Counted from the stretch's first letter, positions 1-12,860 are shown. The stretch: DNA of 64,000 bases from Gadus chalcogrammus (GCF_026213295.1 NC_079419.1:13480527-13544526), one strand, 5' to 3'. Notes: generated from the sequence alone by a model not told the origin. Numbers and translations: made by a program.

Positions 1-36
<36 letters not shown>
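1..36. repeat. (TC)n microsatellite at the window edge
   Basis: Pure TC dinucleotide run that starts at base 1, so its true length is unknown. Confidence 0.95.
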
Positions 37-38
<2 letters not shown>

Positions 39-99
39 CATCTGCGGACAAAGCGTTGGGCACAGGAAATGCTCATTCAGCTGTGAAACAAAGTGAGTG

Positions 100-101
<2 letters not shown>

Positions 102-185
<84 letters not shown>

Positions 186-208
186 ATGTGTGTGTGTGTG
201 TGTGTGTT
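102..208. repeat. (GT)n microsatellite, interrupted
   Basis: About 107 bp of GT repeats broken by a GGTG and a GCGCATG interruption. It is followed to about 420 by looser GT-rich sequence. The translations on either strand are only Val-Cys or Thr-His repeats, so no gene is called. Confidence 0.95.
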
Positions 209-419
209 TGTGCCACTGGCTGCTTCCTCTGATCACTCTCTCTCACGCCAATAAACTCAATCTGAAGAGCAAAGGAACGCTTGCTAGCGCAACAACAAAG
301 GGATTGACGCTGTGTGTGTTTTTGTGTGCGTTGGTATGTGTGGGTATGTACATGCGTGCGTGCACGTTTGTGCGTCTTTAGTGCATGCATGTGTCCGTGT
401 GTGGGTATGCATGTGTGAG

Positions 420-659
420 GAAGAGAGAGAGAGAGAGAGGGCGAGAGAGAGGAAGAAATTGAATGTGATTAAGGAGACAGTTGAGGCCGACATAAGATTA
501 GTGATGGGCGAGCGAGAGCAGGAGATAGACAAGCAAAAGAGAGAGAGCTTGAGAGAGAGAGAGAAAGAACGAAAGAGAGAGACAGAGAGCAGAGAGAGGG
601 CAGAGAGCAGAGAGAGAGAGTGTGAGCGAGCGAGCGAGCGAGAGAGACGGAGAGAGACG

Positions 660-705
<46 letters not shown>

Positions 706-736
706 GGAGAGAGAGCGAGAGAGCGAGAGAGAGAGA
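420..736. repeat. GA-rich purine tract
   Basis: About 315 bp of almost pure purine on the plus strand, mostly GAGA with GCGA, GAAA and GACG variants. The long open frame through it translates as Arg-Glu repeats and is an artefact of the repeat. Confidence 0.9.
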
Positions 737-837
737 TGCAGGGGATCATGGTAAAGACAGTTGTATAATCTTGGGTTTAAACGAGTAACGGACAGAAGAA
801 AGAGCTTTTAGGATGGGGATTATGATGGCAGGATAGA

Positions 838-1410
838 TGGAGGTATAGGGGGATGGATGTGGGGATGAGGGAGGGAGACATGAAGGGAGTGATGAGAGCA
901 ACGAGGGAGGGGGGAGGGAGGGAGGGGGGGAGGGAGGAGGGAGGGAGGGAGGGAAGGCGGGGTTTATGAGTCAGGGAGGAAGGGAGGGAGGGAGGGGTTG
1001 ATGAGTAAGGGAGGGAGGGAGGGATAGATGAGTGAGGGAGGATGGGAGGGATAGATGGGGTAATAAGGGAGTGATGGGGGAACAATGAGGGAGCAAGGGA
1101 GGAAGCGAGGGAGGAAGCGAGGGAGGGAGCGAGGGAGGGAGCGAGGGAGGGAGCGAGGGAGGGAGCGAGGGAGGGAGGGAGGGAGTGAGGGAGTGAGTGA
1201 CGGAGGGAGTGAGAGAGCGTGCAAGGGATGTGAAGATGAGGGAGGGGGAGAATGAGGGAGGGATGGTCGGATGAAGGGGGATGGGGGAGTAATTTGGGAG
1301 GGGGGAGGGAGTGATGGGTTAATGAGTAAGGGAGAGAGGGAGGGAGGCAGGGAGAGAGGGAGTGATGACGGAGGGATGGACAGAGGGAGAGATGGAGGGG
1401 TCTTAGAGGA
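838..1410. repeat. G-rich GGGA/GAGGGAGG repeat region with a 12-bp minisatellite core
   Basis: Degenerate 4-bp GGGA-type repeat. Between about 1085 and 1180 it becomes a clean 12-bp tandem array with unit GAGGGAGGGAGC or GAGGAAGCGAGG, roughly eight copies. The minus-strand open frame of about 226 codons is Ser-Leu-Pro repeats and is not a gene. Confidence 0.85.
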
Positions 1411-1955
1411 GATGAATAATAAGGACAGGGATAAGAGATGGACATAAAGAGGATCAAGACATTAGCCTCATGACTGATGAACGTTAATCCTGCTTCTCAT
1501 ATCACAGAGCCAGAGGGTCAGCCCAGCACCCAGCAGCACCCACACGCAGGACCAAACCTGCTGCCCTCACACGCTCACCCTTCGTAGACAGGGGGAACAA
1601 ACTGCATTATAGTTGGTCCAACTCTGATTTTCATTCCACTGAACCTTTATTAAATCAATAGAGTGGTGGGCGACTCCCCACAAGACTAACTTAAACAAAC
1701 ACACGATTTCAATAAAACAAGATTTATGAATAAATAGCTGAATAAATCAATGCACAAATGTTGAATTAATGAAAGAAAAAATCTAACAAGAAACCGTGAC
1801 TGTAGCTCACTCAAGCGTTTATAAATAAACATTCAGTCTAAAAATGTGTTCTGAACATTGAGAGCCGGCTGCGCGTGGGGTTTTATTTATCACGCCGGCG
1901 ATTAGCTCTGACGCAACTAATTAAATGCAGCTGTTATGTGTTTAAACTGGATGAG
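1411..1955. other. unique spacer, no gene seen
   Basis: Non-repetitive, AT-rich from about 1610 to 1850, with many TAAAT/AATAAA words. No exon-like open frame with good splice sites was seen on either strand. Confidence 0.6.

Positions 1956-1957
<2 letters not shown>

Positions 1958-1996
<39 letters not shown>
1958..1996. repeat. (TG)n microsatellite ending in GCGCGC
   Basis: About 34 bp of TG repeats that run directly into GCGCGCGCC, an alternating purine/pyrimidine tract. Confidence 0.9.
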
Positions 1997-1999
<3 letters not shown>

Positions 2000-2000
<1 letters not shown>

Positions 2001-2757
2001 CCAAGCTGTTTACTCAACAACAAACGGCCATCATGGCAGCCCGGGGTCCACTGACGCCATGTCGACAGAAAACAGCTTGACCCCCCCCATTGACCCGGGG
2101 TCAAACCATCCATCCCCCCCCCACCCCTAACCCCTCCTCCCGGTCGATGGGATCCGCTAAAGCAATGGTGGGATTGACATTTGAGGAGAATCCATGTCCC
2201 GTGTGTCTCCCGCTCCGTGCTAACACCCGCTCAGCGCCTCTCGCTCCCCAGCGGGACGAGACGGGAGAGAAAAGAGCTGCCACTCAATAGCCTCTCTCCT
2301 CCCCCGATCGATCGCCCCAAAGAGCACCCCCCCCCACCCCACACACTCTCAATAGACTGCCATTCAGAGACTCTATTGACGTGACACATCTTAATACAGC
2401 GGCAGCCTCCGCCATTCACTGCGTTGCTACTCAGTCAGCGCCAGCGGCATAAACACTCTGCGTCGGCCATTTTGAGAGGCTCTGAAAGGAAGCCTCGATG
2501 GGGTGCGACACTCTTTTTGACTGGAATGTAGAAAATGAAGGCTCTTTACGGACGAAGATGAGGAGGACGACAGCGGGGTGGGGGGGGGGGTTGGGTTGGG
2601 GGAGGGTGAGCGATTCATGGTGATTCCGGTGAAAACACACTCCTGTGGAGGGGCCGCGGGGGCAGGAAGTGATCAAACAGTGGTGGGTTAAGGAGCTGGC
2701 TTGTTACGGCGTTGCATGACGTTGGGCGTCATGCAACGCACATGAATACCCCTTCCT

Positions 2758-2760
<3 letters not shown>
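2000..2760. other. unique, moderately GC-rich spacer with a short perfect hairpin
   Basis: No gene seen. It contains C-runs near 2115 and 2330 and a G-run at about 2577-2590. At 2709-2739 there is a perfect 13-bp inverted repeat (arms 2709-2721 and 2727-2739, 5-base loop). Confidence 0.6.
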
Positions 2761-2764
<4 letters not shown>

Positions 2765-2824
<60 letters not shown>

Positions 2825-2842
2825 TCTCTCTCTCTCTCTCTA
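2765..2842. repeat. (TC)n microsatellite
   Basis: About 78 bp of TC repeats with one TTCTCTTC interruption near 2820. Confidence 0.95.
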
Positions 2843-3530
2843 ACTCGCAAACTCTCCCTCTGTCACTCTGCCTCTTGACTTCCCTACTTCCAGATCCCCC
2901 CCCCCCCCATACATTTTTTTGACGTTTTCTGGTCTCCTCCTCTTGTCTCCCCCACCACCCCCCGGCGGTGAGCTGAATAGCGGGGCCTGGCGTTTGAAAA
3001 GCAGCCGGGAGATTGGCTGAGGGAGTCATCCTTTCATTAGCGGTGGAGTGAGGAGTTAATTGCGGCGACAGCTGCATCTCCCCGTGTTTACACGGCTGCT
3101 GCTCCGGCGCCCGGCACAGCCGCCCAAAAAAGCAATTATCAATAAATGCGGGGGCCATCTTGGCTGCGATGAATTGAGCTCAAATTAGCCCCCCCCCCCC
3201 ACCACCCCTTACATACTCACTAACCATCACTTGCGGCCCAGCATCCTCACAACCTCCCAACCCGCAAGTCGCTCTGTCTCATCCTCCTGCTCCCTCTCCT
3301 TTTCTCTCTCAGCCCCAACATGGTACCGCTTTCGTCCTCTCTCTCGTCCTCGCTCTCCCTCGCTCCCCCCTCCCCCCGCTCTCTCTGAACAGGCCCGTCG
3401 GCTGGCACCGTGTCATTTCCTCCTCTCGGGGTGAATTGATACGTAATGAAGATAAAGACCATGTCGACAGGCAAGGAGGAACAGAGCACCCAGGAGAGAG
3501 GTGGAGAGGGAGAGGGAGAGGTGGAGAGAG
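2843..3530. other. unique spacer, possibly a conserved non-coding element
   Basis: Between about 2960 and 3190 the sequence has homeodomain-type TAAT/ATTA cores (CATTAGCGG, AGTTAATTGCGG, AGCAATTATCAAT) in a compact repeat-free block. That texture is common in vertebrate conserved non-coding elements. This is an impression from composition only. No coding exon seen. Confidence 0.3.
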
Positions 3531-3534
3531 GTGG

Positions 3535-3965
<431 letters not shown>

Positions 3966-4040
3966 GTGTGTGTGTGTGTGTGTGTGCATACGTGTGTGTG
4001 TGTGTGCGTGCGTGTGTATGTGTGTGCATGGATGCATATA

Positions 4041-4138
<98 letters not shown>
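3966..4138. repeat. (GT)n microsatellite
   Basis: Interrupted GT repeats from 3966 to 4047, then an uninterrupted stretch of about 90 bp to 4138. Confidence 0.95.
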
Positions 4139-4257
4139 TTCAGATGAAGGGGGTCCTGTCTGAAGTAACTAAGGCGTTTCAGCCGAACGAGACAGCGACT
4201 CCGGAGGACGCGGCGGCTCAGCGCCTCACAGTTCACACTGAAAGAGACAAGCTCCAC

Positions 4258-4490
4258 TCCAGCACATCACTCCAGCGCCTCACTCCAGCGCCTCACTCCA
4301 GGGCCTCACTCCAGGGCCTCACCACAGAGCCTCACCTCAGAGCCTCACCTCAGAGCCTCACCTCAGAGCCTCCCCTCAGAGCCTCACCTCAGAGCCTCAC
4401 CTCAGAGCCTCACCTCAGAGCCTCACCTCAGAGCCTCACCTCAGAGCCTCCCCTCAGAGCCTCACCTCAGAGCCTCCCCTCAGAGCCTCA
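4258..4490. repeat. 13-bp minisatellite
   Basis: About 18 tandem copies of a 13-bp unit. The first five or so read CTCCAGCGCCTCA-like and the rest CTCAGAGCCTCAC-like, so two unit types lie in blocks. Because 13 is not a multiple of 3, the reading frame rotates through the array. The open frame across it (Ala-Ser-Pro-Gln-Ser-Leu-Thr-Ser-Glu-Pro) comes from the repeat. Confidence 0.9.
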
Positions 4491-5010
4491 CTCCCCCAGA
4501 CTCCGTCAGAAGGAGGCGACCGTTGGAGAAACAGGAAGAACAAAGAAGCATAAGAAACTTGCAAAGACAAATGAAAGAAAATGAAAAGATTACAAAAGAA
4601 AACCCACGTGAAAAGGTAACAAAAGGAATAAAGAAATAAATGAACCGACAGAAACAAGAACACGGGCAAAGGGGAAAACAAATAATCCAAACTGAAAAGA
4701 GTGAATGGCAGAGCCAACTTCAGCGAGAACAAAAAGGGAAAGTAACTGCAGGGAGACGACGGGCCAGGCAGCAGCATGTGAGGTGCGGCCGCCCGACACC
4801 AGTGTGGTTCTATCCCCAAACAATGAGCTGTAGTCAGGCTGGAGAGGGGCGGAGACTGGGCCTGAGCAGAGAGCATCACTGGGAGGGTGGAGGCGGGCGG
4901 GGTAACCGCTGCTGTTAGTGTCGATCCATTCCCCCTCCCCTGAATAATAGATGTGAGGAGGATGAGTCTGTTATCGGACGGACTTGACCCACCGAAATAC
5001 AACCCCACCG
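4491..5010. other. unique spacer, no gene seen
   Basis: A-rich from 4540 to 4740, then mixed sequence. Open frames exist on both strands but have no convincing splice sites or recognisable protein. Confidence 0.6.
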
Positions 5011-5320
<310 letters not shown>

Positions 5321-5549
5321 CACTCCCAAAAATGCCAAGGTATGCAATAACGTGTTCACAAATGCAATTGACCATCCATATTATGGACACATCAATACAT
5401 ACATAACACACTGTCTCACACACAATGCAATGACAGTTGAAGAACACATGCAGAAGGTAAATCTAGAAATTGGATGTTTCTAGGATAAGGAAATCGTTTG
5501 ATGTTCACAAAGGCCTTCAATGTCATTCCTCTATTCTGCAAACACATGC

Positions 5550-5581
5550 TCACACCCACCCCCCCCCCACCCCCCCACCCC

Positions 5582-5668
<87 letters not shown>
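5550..5668. repeat. C-rich tract plus (CA)n microsatellite
   Basis: CCCCCCCCACC-type sequence from 5550 to 5584, then about 84 bp of pure CA. The flanks 5320-5550 and 5670-6060 are CA-biased, with no gene seen. Confidence 0.95.
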
Positions 5669-5671
<3 letters not shown>

Positions 5672-6084
5672 TAAACCACAGACACACAAACCAACCAAAC
5701 TTTATTGCTGCTGCAGTGAGCAAATACATTGGTCACATGTTCTTAAACTCACTCACACGTACAGATCAACTCCCACACACACCAACACAGGTACACACAC
5801 AGGAAAAAAAATACGATAACCACACACATACACATAAACCACACACTAAAACATATGCATTCACATTGACACTTAAATTCAGTGGTGCGCAAATGTATTG
5901 TTCACATGCTCTCATACACACTAAACACACACACAACTACGCCCCCCGCCCGAAACACTCAAACACACACACCACCCTCTCTCTGCTAATCTCCCTCTGT
6001 CCCTCCCTTTCACAGGACAAAATGATGTTAAGACACACATACACTCACCCACCCTCCTCCTGGCTTATGCACATCTCTTTATAT

Positions 6085-6445
<361 letters not shown>

Positions 6446-6506
6446 TCAGTGTCTCTCAGCCACGTTTTGTATCCACCAGACATGATACAACACAAAAGAT
6501 GGACAG

Positions 6507-6510
6507 GCAC

Positions 6511-6545
<35 letters not shown>

Positions 6546-6725
6546 CAGATACCCACAAACACAGCAACCACATAAACCTGCACACACATAAATCCTTCCT
6601 CATGTGCACACACAACACACAAAGACAAAAACATAAACACATATATCTTCATCTGCATTCATGAAACTCTTCACACATACCAAACAGACACACACACACA
6701 TTCACACAAACACACACACACATAC
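6507..6725. repeat. CA-rich degenerate microsatellite
   Basis: Short (CA)n blocks separated by AAA, TAC and GAT words. Confidence 0.85.
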
Positions 6726-6922
6726 ATCTAGTCATGGGGTAAGTGCTAGCAGCTAACGCAAGCAGCTAGCGTGGTTAGCATGTAGCGAGGGGAAGGACTT
6801 GTCTCATGGCAACCAAGCTCGATTCAGTTCAGCCCATATCCGTCACCGACCCCAGCTGTGTCTGACTAGCACAAACACACATGCACTTTATATATAGTGT
6901 AAAACATGTGCTATTTTGTGTT

Positions 6923-7053
<131 letters not shown>

Positions 7054-7139
7054 ATCTGTGTTTGTGTGGGTCTGTATGTGTGTGCTGTGTCTGTTACACT
7101 TCTGTGTGTGTGTGAGCGGCTTCTGGTGACATGTGCTGT

Positions 7140-7400
7140 TCTGGTGTGTCACAACGTTCGCCTGCGGTTACATGCCAATGTGACACAACTGGAACAGAGG
7201 AATAATTTAGCACCAGGAGACAAACCTGGTTCAATCCCCGACAACAGCGCAGCAAAACCTGCAGGAATGAACTTGGTCTGCAATATTAAATACTCAATCT
7301 TTGGACATTTGGCAGACACAGTCATTGAGAGCGATCACAGTGATTCAATTCAGATGTCATTAAAGGGTAAGTTAACCTTTTCCACTAAGCGAACAAATGC
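7140..7400. mobile_element. possible tRNA-derived SINE remnant
   Basis: A B-box-like word (CCTGGTTCAATCCCC, about 7226-7240) is followed by a short block near 7303-7330 that resembles the conserved SINE tail word in inverted sense (ATTTGGCAGACACAG). The arrangement is irregular, so this may be two different fragments. Confidence 0.3.
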
Positions 7401-7864
7401 TTTTAAGTATTTTAAAGTGGGATCCGAGCCGTCGTGACAGTCTTAAATGTTTTACGAAGAACTTGCACGTCGGGTCCCATGTATAATTGGGAGCATTTCT
7501 GCTCATGCAAATACTACTTTCCTTTCAGTCAAACAGCCCTTTCTCTGCATATTCGCTAGTTAGTTCCCTCAGTATACGCCTTTTCCGGATTCATCTACCT
7601 TTGTTTATATTTCTGGGTTGGAACATGAATCATCAAATTATTCAAATTGTCAAATTGAAATACAAACTCTGTTCGAAGTAGCAATTTACCGGTACTTCCT
7701 TATACTCCTTATTATCCTCCCTGAGAGCCAGACGGCGCTGTCAGTGCATGTTTTTAGGGGTGTTCCGAGGATGTACCATTTTGGTGGGGGGGTTATTGGT
7801 GAACACTTTAAATGTGCAGAATTACACAGTGAGCTCTATAAATTTAATCTGGAAACATAATTTC

Positions 7865-8115
7865 CATAAGTATACGTAGAATTTTCTTTAATAAAGTGAT
7901 TCATGATGTCTGTAATTGTATTTTTCAGTGGGCCTAGTTTCGAGTGAGCCCTGGCGAGGTGCACAGCCATTAGAAAACTATGCGTCTGGGGATGCGTGTT
8001 TAGCCAGGGGTGGCGCACTTCTTTTATTTGACAGAGAACATCTTGCTCAACGATGCCTACAGGCAGAACGCAGACATCGGGGATCAAACCCAAAACCACC
8101 TTTCCCCGCCAATCA
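7865..8115 (-). mobile_element. tRNA-derived SINE fragment, minus strand
   Basis: Read on the minus strand from 8115 down, it has a Pol III B-box-like word (GGTTTGATCCCCG) followed about 40 bases later by TTGAGCAAGATG. That spacing and word are typical of teleost tRNA-SINEs, where a TTGAGCAAG-type motif follows the tRNA head. The 3' tail is not clear, so the copy is probably truncated or decayed. The family name was not determined. Confidence 0.5.
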
Positions 8116-8670
8116 CATCATCTCCCATCTTTTAAAAGCCTTTTAATTAATCGGATCCAGCAATGATGTAATCCATCAATTTCCAAACGGGTGTTTCGCC
8201 AGGCGAACAACTCGACATGGCAGAGCGTCCCCTAAAACACACTCTACGGAACAAGTATCTCCACATATTTTGGCAGCGCATATTTTCAGTTGGCACGACA
8301 ACAGAAAAACATGCTCGAGAAAATATCCCCACAGAATGCGCTCCAGGACAGCTATTGTTATCCTCCAGAGCCGTATTATTCCCGTACTAGTAATCAAAGA
8401 CAACACGAATAAATAAACATGAGCATTACAGTCTGATAGTAGGAGGAGTGGGCGCTTTGCTGTGGTGCGGCGTAGCAGGGGGAAGCTTTGGGATGACGCA
8501 CACTCCCCCCCGTGTTTCCTGGCGTGATGGACCGCTCCAGGAATCCAGTGGAGAACTCCCCACACATGTTTATTCATTTTTTTGCTGTTTGCCATTTGTG
8601 CTTTTTTATCCATTTCCGCAGACACAGCAGTCCAAAGTGACAGGGGATACAGATACAGGTTGTAAGGAGC
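8116..8670. other. unique spacer, no gene seen
   Basis: Mixed composition. Open frames of up to 149 codons exist on the minus strand, but nothing recognisable and no consistent splice sites. Confidence 0.5.
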
Positions 8671-8679
8671 GGGCGCGTC

Positions 8680-8750
8680 GAGGTCAGGGATTGAACCCGG
8701 AACACTTCGGCTGGGAGTCGAAGAATCTTAACCCCGAGCCTATGGTCGAC
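8680..8750 (-). mobile_element. tRNA-like SINE head, minus strand
   Basis: On the minus strand this reads as a tRNA-like segment with an A-box-like TAGGCTCGGGG and a B-box-like CCGGGTTCAATCC spaced about 45 bases apart. No proper cloverleaf forms, so it is called a SINE head and not a tRNA gene. Confidence 0.45.
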
Positions 8751-8814
8751 GGCTCGTCCAGGGAGGGAGTTGGGTTCTGAGTTCCCTCACGCCAACCATC
8801 TTTGCTTTCTAGAG

Positions 8815-8960
8815 AAAGACATCGGGGAATCGATCCCGGTACCCTTCCAATGGGAGCGGACCGCCCTGACGGACCCCTCCGTCTGGTCCGCGGCACAGAC
8901 CTGTCGAGAGGGATCCGAGGGAACCAAACCTCACGGTCACGCAAACCACATGCAACAGGC
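8815..8960 (-). mobile_element. tRNA-like SINE fragment, minus strand
   Basis: Contains on the minus strand the B-box-like GGGATCGATTCCCCGATGTC. The end of that word (CCCCGATGTC) is shared with the element ending at 8115, which suggests the same repeat family. Confidence 0.4.
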
Positions 8961-8964
8961 ATCG

Positions 8965-9469
8965 CCGTCAAGACCCCCCCCTAACCCCGCCCCCTCCTGA
9001 GTGTTTCCCGCCACAGAAGGGGGTTCTTGTTTCGGCTCCATTACGCGGTGAAGCCACACAGGATGTAGGGCGAGGACCCCGAAACAAACTTGTGTGTGTC
9101 GGGTGTGATCATAAAACCGGCGTCCGCGTCGGAGCGTGCGACGGGTGTAATTAGTCTGGGGACTAAGTCGGAGGAGAGGGGGGGGGGGGGGGGTTGCTGG
9201 TGAAGTATGGAGGGCAGCCGTGCTGGCTGGCATTCAACAGAGAGCGAAAGTGTGGTGAGAGAGCTTGTGGGGGCTAATGTGCCACAGTTTATATTTGACA
9301 GCAACACACACGCAACCAAACGCACGCGCGCATACACACACACACACATACACAAACACACACACACACATCCACGTCAACTAAAGTTTGTTTGGAAAAA
9401 AAGAAAGGAATGGAAAGATGCTGACTGCTCCCTGCACCAGCTGGCGAGATTACTGAGTCAGCGTGCGCT

Positions 9470-9470
<1 letters not shown>
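8965..9470. other. unique spacer with a G-run, no gene seen
   Basis: Contains a run of about 15 G at 9179-9193 and short CA blocks at 9335-9372. No coding exon recognised. Confidence 0.55.

Positions 9471-9471
<1 letters not shown>

Positions 9472-9566
<95 letters not shown>
9472..9566. repeat. (CA)n microsatellite
   Basis: A pure CA run of about 92 bp with a GCGCTCGCGCAC start. Further CA blocks occur at 9643-9698. Confidence 0.95.
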
Positions 9567-9567
<1 letters not shown>

Positions 9568-9749
9568 AATATATACATTCACGTGTGCACACCCTGACAC
9601 AAACAAACAAATAGAAGCACACATAATTACATGCCTAATCGTACACACACACACACACAAACAAACACACACACACACAATCACACACACACACACACAT
9701 TTACTGCTTTTTCAAAAATAAAAATAGTCCCTATTTTAGGCTGACTCGC

Positions 9750-9870
9750 CCCGGGAGGGAGAGTGAGAGAGAGAGAGGGACAGAGAGAGAGAGAGAGGGA
9801 GAGAGAGAGAGAGAGAGAGTGAGAGAGAGAGAGGGACAGAGAGAGAGACAGAGGGAGAGAGAGAGAGCGT
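9750..9870. repeat. (GA)n tract
   Basis: GA repeats with GGGACAGA interruptions. Confidence 0.9.
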
Positions 9871-10109
9871 AGCTTCTGTGCTGGGATTCCGCGCCAAAGT
9901 GACAAAATTGGGGTCACCGCGGAAGAATGGGACAGCTAACGGGTCGCAACGATGATAATGATGTTCATGGACCTCACAGAATGAGAACCAGTCATGCTTC
10001 TCCCCTCTGTGACAACCTGACGCACACACACACTTCCTGACACAAACACACACACACATACACACATCTCAAACCTGTGTGTGACAGGGGGAGAGAAACA
10101 CTGAGAGGG

Positions 10110-10133
10110 AGAACCAGACAGTGAGACAGAGAG

Positions 10134-10225
<92 letters not shown>

Positions 10226-10400
10226 CGAGCGAGAGAAAGCAAGAGAAAGAGAGAGCGAGCGAGAGAGAGCGAGTCAGCGAGAGAAATAGAGAGAGCGAGC
10301 GAGAGACAGATACAGACAGATAGAGGGAGAGTGAGCGGGTGAACGAGATGGAGAGAGAGAGGAGAGTGAGAGAGAGACAGAGAGAGAGAGAGAAAGGCCA
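10110..10400. repeat. (GA)n microsatellite and degenerate purine tract
   Basis: Pure GA at about 10138-10201, then GAAA, GCGA and GACA variants to 10400. Confidence 0.95.
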
Positions 10401-10456
10401 CACATCACAGGAAGCTGTCAGTAGAAGGAAGCTGGGGAAATCACACACTTATATAA

Positions 10457-10814
10457 ATGTGCAGAAAATCCAACAGCAACAACAACAACAACAGCAAAGG
10501 CAGCAGCAGCAGTAGCTCCATCTCCGGTACGACAGACTGTGTTCGGAGTGTAGAATCAACCGCTGAGTTAGAAGATACCTCCCCCCTCCTGCCGCACGCT
10601 CCCATACCTGTCACCCCCCGTACACCTGCTGTCCAGGTGAAAGGAGATGGAGCTTTACAGGTGTCACCTGTCAACGGCGGTGACATCATCCTCCCCACAC
10701 AGACCCCTACACACAGACTCGCCCCCTCTCCCAGAGCCCCCCTGCTGGCTCACACGATGCCGGCTGGTACCGGTGTGACAGAGGGATCTACAGCTCAGCA
10801 GGCTCTGTGGTTAA
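10457..10814 (+). CDS. candidate coding exon, unknown protein
   Basis: This frame stays open for about 119 codons and ends at a strong splice donor (AA|GTAAGT at 10815). It begins in a CAA/CAG trinucleotide repeat read as Asn and Ser runs. It then becomes a Pro/Ser/Thr-rich, disordered-looking sequence with words such as ELEDTSPLLP and VSPVNGGDI. The acceptor side is weak: the nearest upstream AG has a poor pyrimidine tract. I do not recognise a family, and it could be an open frame by chance. Confidence 0.3.
10465..10520. repeat. CAA/CAG trinucleotide repeat
   Basis: About six CAA units, then mixed CAG units, on the plus strand. Depending on frame this encodes Gln, Asn or Ser runs. Confidence 0.85.
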
Positions 10815-10824
10815 GTAAGTTCAT

Positions 10825-11355
10825 TCATCTGACGGTTTTCACAGGATTATGGGTAATGTAGTTCCAGATGCTAATTGAATAGTGCTAATAATTTGTTGTT
10901 GTTTTTATGGGGTCGGAGATTATGAGGATCACCCCCTCTTATTCTCTACCGTGCATAAATGCTCTGAATACGAACATAAAGCAAAACACCCCCAACAAAA
11001 CCCCATATTTCTTCCCCAGCGATAAGGGATCTGATACTGCACGCCCACACCTCGTCTCCGTGACTGAGTGAATTACAGCTTCCCTGATAAAGGCATCAGC
11101 CACGCGACCGCAGCCAGAGCAACCTGATAGCAGGTTCAACAGGGAACCAAACCCGAGGGGGGGGGGGAGCCACCGTAAGGCCGTATGACAGCTAAAGCAC
11201 CACCTGTGTCTGTCAAAACACTAGCTGTACTGGGAATAATGACTGCCAGGTTACATATGGGGACGACATATGGGGAAGACCACGTTTTCCACTGGGAGAG
11301 CTGAAGATATGCAGCCACTTATAACACGTACACACATATACCACTGCTAGAACAT
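10825..11355. other. unique spacer, no gene seen
   Basis: Mixed sequence with a G-run at 11157-11168. Nothing recognised. Confidence 0.55.
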
Positions 11356-11357
<2 letters not shown>

Positions 11358-11410
<53 letters not shown>

Positions 11411-12605
11411 TAATCAATTCTAGCACATCACACACACACGCATCTGAGTACATCATGCAAACACTCACACAGACACAAAAACACTCAAACATACACAGGC
11501 ACACAAAAACACAAACACACAAGCATCACTTTGAGTACATCACGCACTCACACACCCAAGCATGCATCACTACTAGTCCATCACATGCACACACAAACAC
11601 ACACAAACACACACGCACACAAACATATGTCCCTCACACACATAAATATACACATGCATCAGTACAGGTACATCCTACACAAATGCTTACACACATGAAC
11701 ACATAACAATCCCATTTGTACCAATACATCAGACACCCAGACACATACATAAACATAAGTAGATACCAATAATGGTACATCAAACACGAACACACACAAC
11801 ACATACCTAAATATGTACCAAACTAATACTAGCCAATCACACACACGAACGCACACGCTGCCATGCGGCTGTGGTGCCACTGTGTTTTGCGTAGATCAAA
11901 GTGAACGTGGGGGCTGGGGGGAGTTATATAAGGCTTTAGAGGAGCAGCCATGTGCACCAGGACACATTACCACACACAGCACATAGGCACTCACACACAC
12001 ACGCATACACATACACACAAGACAGACAAACACACAAGATACAGACACACACACACACACACTCAAACACAAGTGTGTGCATACATGGGGCATGGCTGAC
12101 CCGTGTGACACGACACGCATGTGTGCACACATTCAAACGCACACAAAGACAAACAGTAAGACACACACGCAAAGACACACACATAAAGACAAACGCACAC
12201 ACACAAAGACAGAGACGACACACACGGGTCGCAGAATCGCCACATGCTCACACGGCACGCATGTGTGAACACTCTCACACAAGCAAAAAGACAACAACCC
12301 ACAAGGACAGACACACACACATTCACAAGGACAGATGCATGGACACAAACACAGACAAACGCACGCAAACATAAAAGGACAGAGGACACACATGGGCACA
12401 CACACACTGGAACAATGACAGACAAAAACACTCCCACTATCTATAACAAGGACAGGCCGACACGCACACACACGCTTGCGCACAAGGACAGACACACATA
12501 CCCGCAACCAAGGACACTGACGCAGACAGACCACCCGCACACGTCCTCCAACAGGGTACGGGTGTGGTCCGTGCCCCCCCCCCCCCACACACACACACAC
12601 ACACA
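11358..12605. repeat. CA-rich region, one pure (CA)n and a long degenerate ACAC/ACAGACA field
   Basis: Pure CA at 11358-11407, then more than 1 kb of CA-biased sequence with ACAAGGACAGACACACAC-like words that recur roughly every 30-60 bases between 12290 and 12500, and a final C-run plus CA at 12571-12609. The open frames (Thr-His or Cys-Val) are repeat artefacts. Confidence 0.85.
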
Positions 12606-12609
12606 CACA

Positions 12610-12860
12610 ATTAAAAGCGCGGCCCTGTGTGTGCGGCGCGTATCGATGATTCATCCTTCGTTTGATCAAAGTAACAGCGACGCCATTAAAAAAAGATCAG
12701 TCAGCCACCAGGCATGAGTAACGCCGCTCTAATTGGCCATTCATCAAAACGCTTCCTCACGTCCACGCGGGACGTGGCTCCCCGCGCGACAACTGGACTC
12801 CACGCGCGCTAATTACACCGCTGATGAGTGCGCTTCCACCCGCCCCGCGCTACGCTAGGC
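12610..12860. promoter_or_regulatory. possible regulatory island
   Basis: A repeat-free block inside the CA-rich region. It holds a perfect palindrome TTTGATCAAA (12661-12670), which matches TCF/LEF sites on both strands, and several homeodomain-type cores (TAATTGGCC, GCTAATTAC). Function is inferred from motifs only. Confidence 0.25.

Noticed and set aside
6730..6790. AGCTAGC-rich block as a regulatory palindrome
   Set aside because: Short imperfect GCTAGC/GCTAAC words are common in fish spacers and show no clear dyad.
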